Shown: in pieces, positions 6,821 to 6,925 of the stretch
Numbering within the stretch: the first letter of the stretch is position 1
How the letters are laid out: every line of letters starts with the position of its first letter
Source: a bacterium
Lineage (GTDB): Bacteria; Bacteroidota; Bacteroidia; Bacteroidales; Muribaculaceae
Direction: 5' to 3'
Length of the DNA: 6,925 bases
Assembly: GCA_004561555.1 (NCBI GenBank)
Contig: SFVH01000052.1
Span: 1 to 6,925, forward strand
Position numbers and translations under genes: made by a program
Notes under the pieces: generated by a model
The model's input: only the letters and a program-made list of their open reading frames with translations
Database searches by the model: none
What the model was told of the DNA's origin: nothing

Positions 6821-6855
6821 AAAAAATGAGAGGCTACCCGTTTGGGCAGCCTCTC
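6821..6855 (-). terminator. Intrinsic terminator of tRNA-Cys
   Basis: On the minus strand GAGAGGCTGCCC (6855-6844), loop AAAC, then GGGTAGCCTCTC (6839-6828) form a 12-bp stem with a single G-U pair, followed by A and six T (6826-6821). It begins two bases after the tRNA 3' end. The G-U pair would be an A-C mismatch in the opposite transcript, which supports the minus orientation. It should insulate the operon from tRNA transcription. Confidence 0.9.
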
Positions 6856-6857
6856 AG

Positions 6858-6925
6858 AGGTTCGTGGCGGATTCGAACCGCCGTACACGGTTTTGCAGAC
6901 CGTTGACTAAGCCACTCATCCAACG
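6858..6925 (-). tRNA. tRNA-Cys (anticodon GCA), 5' end cut by window edge
   Basis: Read on the minus strand, the anticodon arm ACGGT-CTGCAAA-ACCGT gives anticodon GCA (plus-strand TGC at 6894-6896). The T arm GGCGG-TTCGAAT-CCGCC is perfect, and the D arm pairs GAT with GTC. The 3' acceptor strand ACGAACC is followed by T as discriminator base, the known identity base of tRNA-Cys. No CCA is encoded. Only the last three bases (CGT) of the 5' acceptor strand are inside the window; about four bases are missing. tRNA genes often border integrated elements, but no copy of this 3' end is seen elsewhere in the window. Confidence 0.94.

Larger units (their letters stand above)
6518..6857. other. A/T-rich intergenic region between tRNA-Cys and the operon
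   Basis: About 340 bp without a recognisable protein gene. From right to left it holds the tRNA terminator (6821-6855), a C-rich stretch on the minus strand (6807-6820), a 9-bp dyad (6726-6754), a TAACTTTG box (6671-6678), a run of seven T on the minus strand (6591-6597), and a possible long-range stem just before the methyltransferase (6532-6589). It must contain the operon promoter unless the operon is read through from the tRNA, which the terminator argues against. Confidence 0.8.

Overview
The window carries a four-gene, minus-strand operon that looks like a restriction-modification or anti-phage defence module, next to a tRNA-Cys gene. The organism is most likely a member of the Bacteroidota, probably Bacteroidales. 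The reasons are the intergenic TAnnTTTG-type boxes, A/T-rich start contexts without clear Shine-Dalgarno sequences, a four-helix-bundle 'suffix' protein of a type I know mainly from that phylum, and a tRNA-Cys without an encoded CCA. This assignment is from memory of these families; no search was run.

Layout in transcription order (right to left): (1) tRNA-Cys(GCA), cut by the right window edge, with a strong intrinsic terminator two bases after its 3' end. (2) A 300-bp A/T-rich intergenic region with a 9-bp perfect dyad, a TAACTTTG box and possible leader structure. (3) A 914-aa MmeI-like adenine-N6 DNA methyltransferase with motifs FDPACGSGNF and NPPY but no visible nuclease motif in its N-terminus. 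(4) A 182-aa four-helix-bundle protein starting in an ATGA overlap with the methyltransferase stop. (5) A 62-bp gap holding a 9-10-nt tandem repeat. (6) A 658-aa superfamily 2 DEAD/DEAH-type helicase. (7) A GIY-YIG nuclease-family protein (397 residues visible, running off the left edge), again starting in an ATGA overlap with the helicase stop.

Working model (inference): the methyltransferase marks host DNA, the helicase translocates on or opens unmodified DNA, and the GIY-YIG protein cuts it, so modification, motor and nuclease sit on separate polypeptides. The four-helix-bundle protein has no known role here; its coupling to the methyltransferase gene suggests an accessory or scaffold part. 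I know of no named, characterised system with exactly this gene set, although each family is familiar. The methyltransferase segment after NPPY, which should hold the target-recognition domain, is far more A/T-rich than the rest of the gene, consistent with exchange of specificity by recombination.
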